Positions 63,195-64,000 of a stretch of 64,000 nucleotides of DNA are shown here, piece by piece. This DNA comes from AC-32 sp963788215. Its GTDB lineage: Bacteria; Actinomycetota; Thermoleophilia; Gaiellales; Gaiellaceae. The DNA lies in assembly GCA_963788215.1 (NCBI GenBank), contig CAWBFX010000010.1, positions 62,001 through 126,000 on the forward strand. Direction: 5' to 3'. Under the pieces are notes generated by a model. That model ran no database searches, had not been told where the DNA came from, and saw only the letters and a list, made by a program, of their open reading frames with translations. Both the position numbers and the translations under genes were made by a program. Position 1 is the first letter of the stretch, and every line of letters begins with the position of its first letter.

Positions 63195-64000
63195 GGCCGA
63201 GCCTTTCCGGCAGGGTCGTGCTCGTACGAGACGGGGACGGCGCCCGGGGCGAGGCCGTCGAAGTTGTTGTCGTAGTACTGGTTGCCGACGCCCATGAAGT
63301 CTCCGATTCCGGCCCAGTTCTGGCCCACGAAGACGCAGTGACGGACGGTCGTCCGAGTCGTTCCCAGGTCGAGGTAGACGCCCACGTGCGACGTCCTGAA
63401 GTACGCGTTCTCGATGACGTTGTCGACGCTGGCCGGCCGCCCGCCCTGAGCGTGATTCGCCCACTCGGCGTTGACGCCGCGGGTGACGCCGGCTCCGAAG
63501 CGCAGGCGCCGGAAAGTCGTGCCGGTGGTGAAGTGCTCGATGTAGATCCCGACGCGTGAGCGCGCGATCGTCGCGTCTTCGACGCGCGAGCTCTTCATGG
63601 CAGTGCCCGTCCAGATCCCGCTGATCGCGCAGTCGTGGACGCTGACCCGCTGGACCAGCCCGCGGCTTCCGAGCCAGAGGCAGGCCTCGGCCGTGCCGTT
63701 CGAGGAGCCCGCGACCTTCCGGCTGACGCGCGCGATCGTCAGGTCGCGCAGCGAGTACGGCGACGTCGTGGTGTAGTCGACGTTGTTCGGGTCGACGACG
63801 ACGCCGTAGCTCAGGAATCGCCTCGCCACGACGCGCCGGGCGACGAACCCGGCCGGCTGATGGACGACCAGCCCGGCGTCGATGACGCCGTGGCCGTCGA
63901 TCCGCGTGTCGAGCACCCGTGCCCCCGACGCGGATCCCCAGACGTGGACGACGTCACCGTGCAGGGTCTTCCTCGGATCGCTGACACTGAAGTCCAGTCC
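63191..64000 (-). CDS. Right-handed beta-helix protein (partial)
   Basis: The frame is open from the window edge at 64000 to the stop at 63191, giving 269 residues; the N-terminus is outside. Parallel beta-helix (pectate lyase-like) coils are evident: repeated V/I-x-N/D patterns such as GHGVIDAGLVVHQPAGF, RVSVHDCAISGIWTGTAM, DNVIENAYFRTSHVGVYLD and TTVRHCVFVGQNWAGIGD. It probably binds or cleaves a polysaccharide and belongs to the exopolysaccharide cluster with the two genes downstream. Confidence 0.8.
   Translation of the reverse strand, partial: GLDFSVSDPRKTLHGDVVHVWGSASGARVLDTRIDGHGVIDAGLVVHQPAGFVARRVVARRFLSYGVVVDPNNVDYTTTSPYSLRDLTIARVSRKVAGSSNGTAEACLWLGSRGLVQRVSVHDCAISGIWTGTAMKSSRVEDATIARSRVGIYIEHFTTGTTFRRLRFGAGVTRGVNAEWANHAQGGRPASVDNVIENAYFRTSHVGVYLDLGTTRTTVRHCVFVGQNWAGIGDFMGVGNQYYDNNFDGLAPGAVPVSYEHDPAGKARP

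Overview
The window is a GC-rich chromosome segment (roughly 70% G+C by eye) with many GTG starts, dense gene packing and stop/start overlaps of the form ATGA or GTGA. The gene content points to an actinomycete-related bacterium, most likely class Thermoleophilia (Gaiellales or Solirubrobacterales-like): an ANTAR response regulator paired with a PdtaS-type kinase, OpcA beside glucose-6-phosphate dehydrogenase, an F420-type luciferase-like oxidoreductase, a caa3-type oxidase and DUF6510. No rRNA, tRNA, CRISPR array, transposase or phage gene was seen. The taxonomic placement is an inference from gene content.

Layout. 0-6.2 kb: ABC exporter, two tandem-GNAT proteins, two methyltransferases and an MFS transporter in one translationally coupled operon. 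6.2-12.5 kb: glnA behind a terminator-like hairpin, a secreted GH5-like hydrolase, small membrane proteins, and a PdtaS/PdtaR two-component pair. 12.5-17.5 kb: ABC-F ATPase diverging from an FGGY kinase, an ArsR/SRPBCC pair, a MaoC hydratase and a small tyrosine phosphatase. 17.5-28.5 kb: pentose phosphate cluster (tkt diverging from rpiB, tal, hydrolase, pgi, gnd, zwf, opcA) followed by an ECF sigma factor and a DUF4349 membrane protein. 28.5-34.4 kb: accessory stretch (secreted Fn3-like protein, amidase, GrpB, S51 peptidase between direct repeats, DUF1254). 34.5-38.8 kb: ctaC-ctaD-ctaB caa3 oxidase operon. 39-49.2 kb: reductive pyrimidine/beta-alanine catabolism (omega-aminotransferase, semialdehyde dehydrogenase, deacetylase, hydantoinase, carbamoylase, F420-type oxidoreductase, polar amino acid-type ABC transporter). 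49-52 kb: TenA/PqqC-like protein, USP and a UbiB kinase. 52-60.5 kb: secreted beta-propellers, a sulfite-oxidase-like/flavin reductase/DUF6510 module, and a methylamine-dehydrogenase-like (Mau) cassette. 60.5-64 kb: exopolysaccharide genes.

Three cross-cutting observations. First, about fifteen genes carry single-base frame breaks; thirteen are +1 insertions, and removing them restores normal-length proteins. This looks like insertion-biased sequencing error rather than gene decay, and it probably also explains an apparent pgi-gnd fusion. Second, many genes have a TANNNT box 6-9 bases before the start codon, implying leaderless mRNAs. At several divergent pairs the two boxes overlap on a shared TA, giving very compact bidirectional promoters. 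Third, short palindromes recur between genes (GGGGTCAGACCCC and GTAACACTGTGTTAC families), one of them inside a coding sequence. The most unusual protein is the Mau light-chain-like protein, in which the residue matching the second tryptophan of the TTQ cofactor is a tyrosine.
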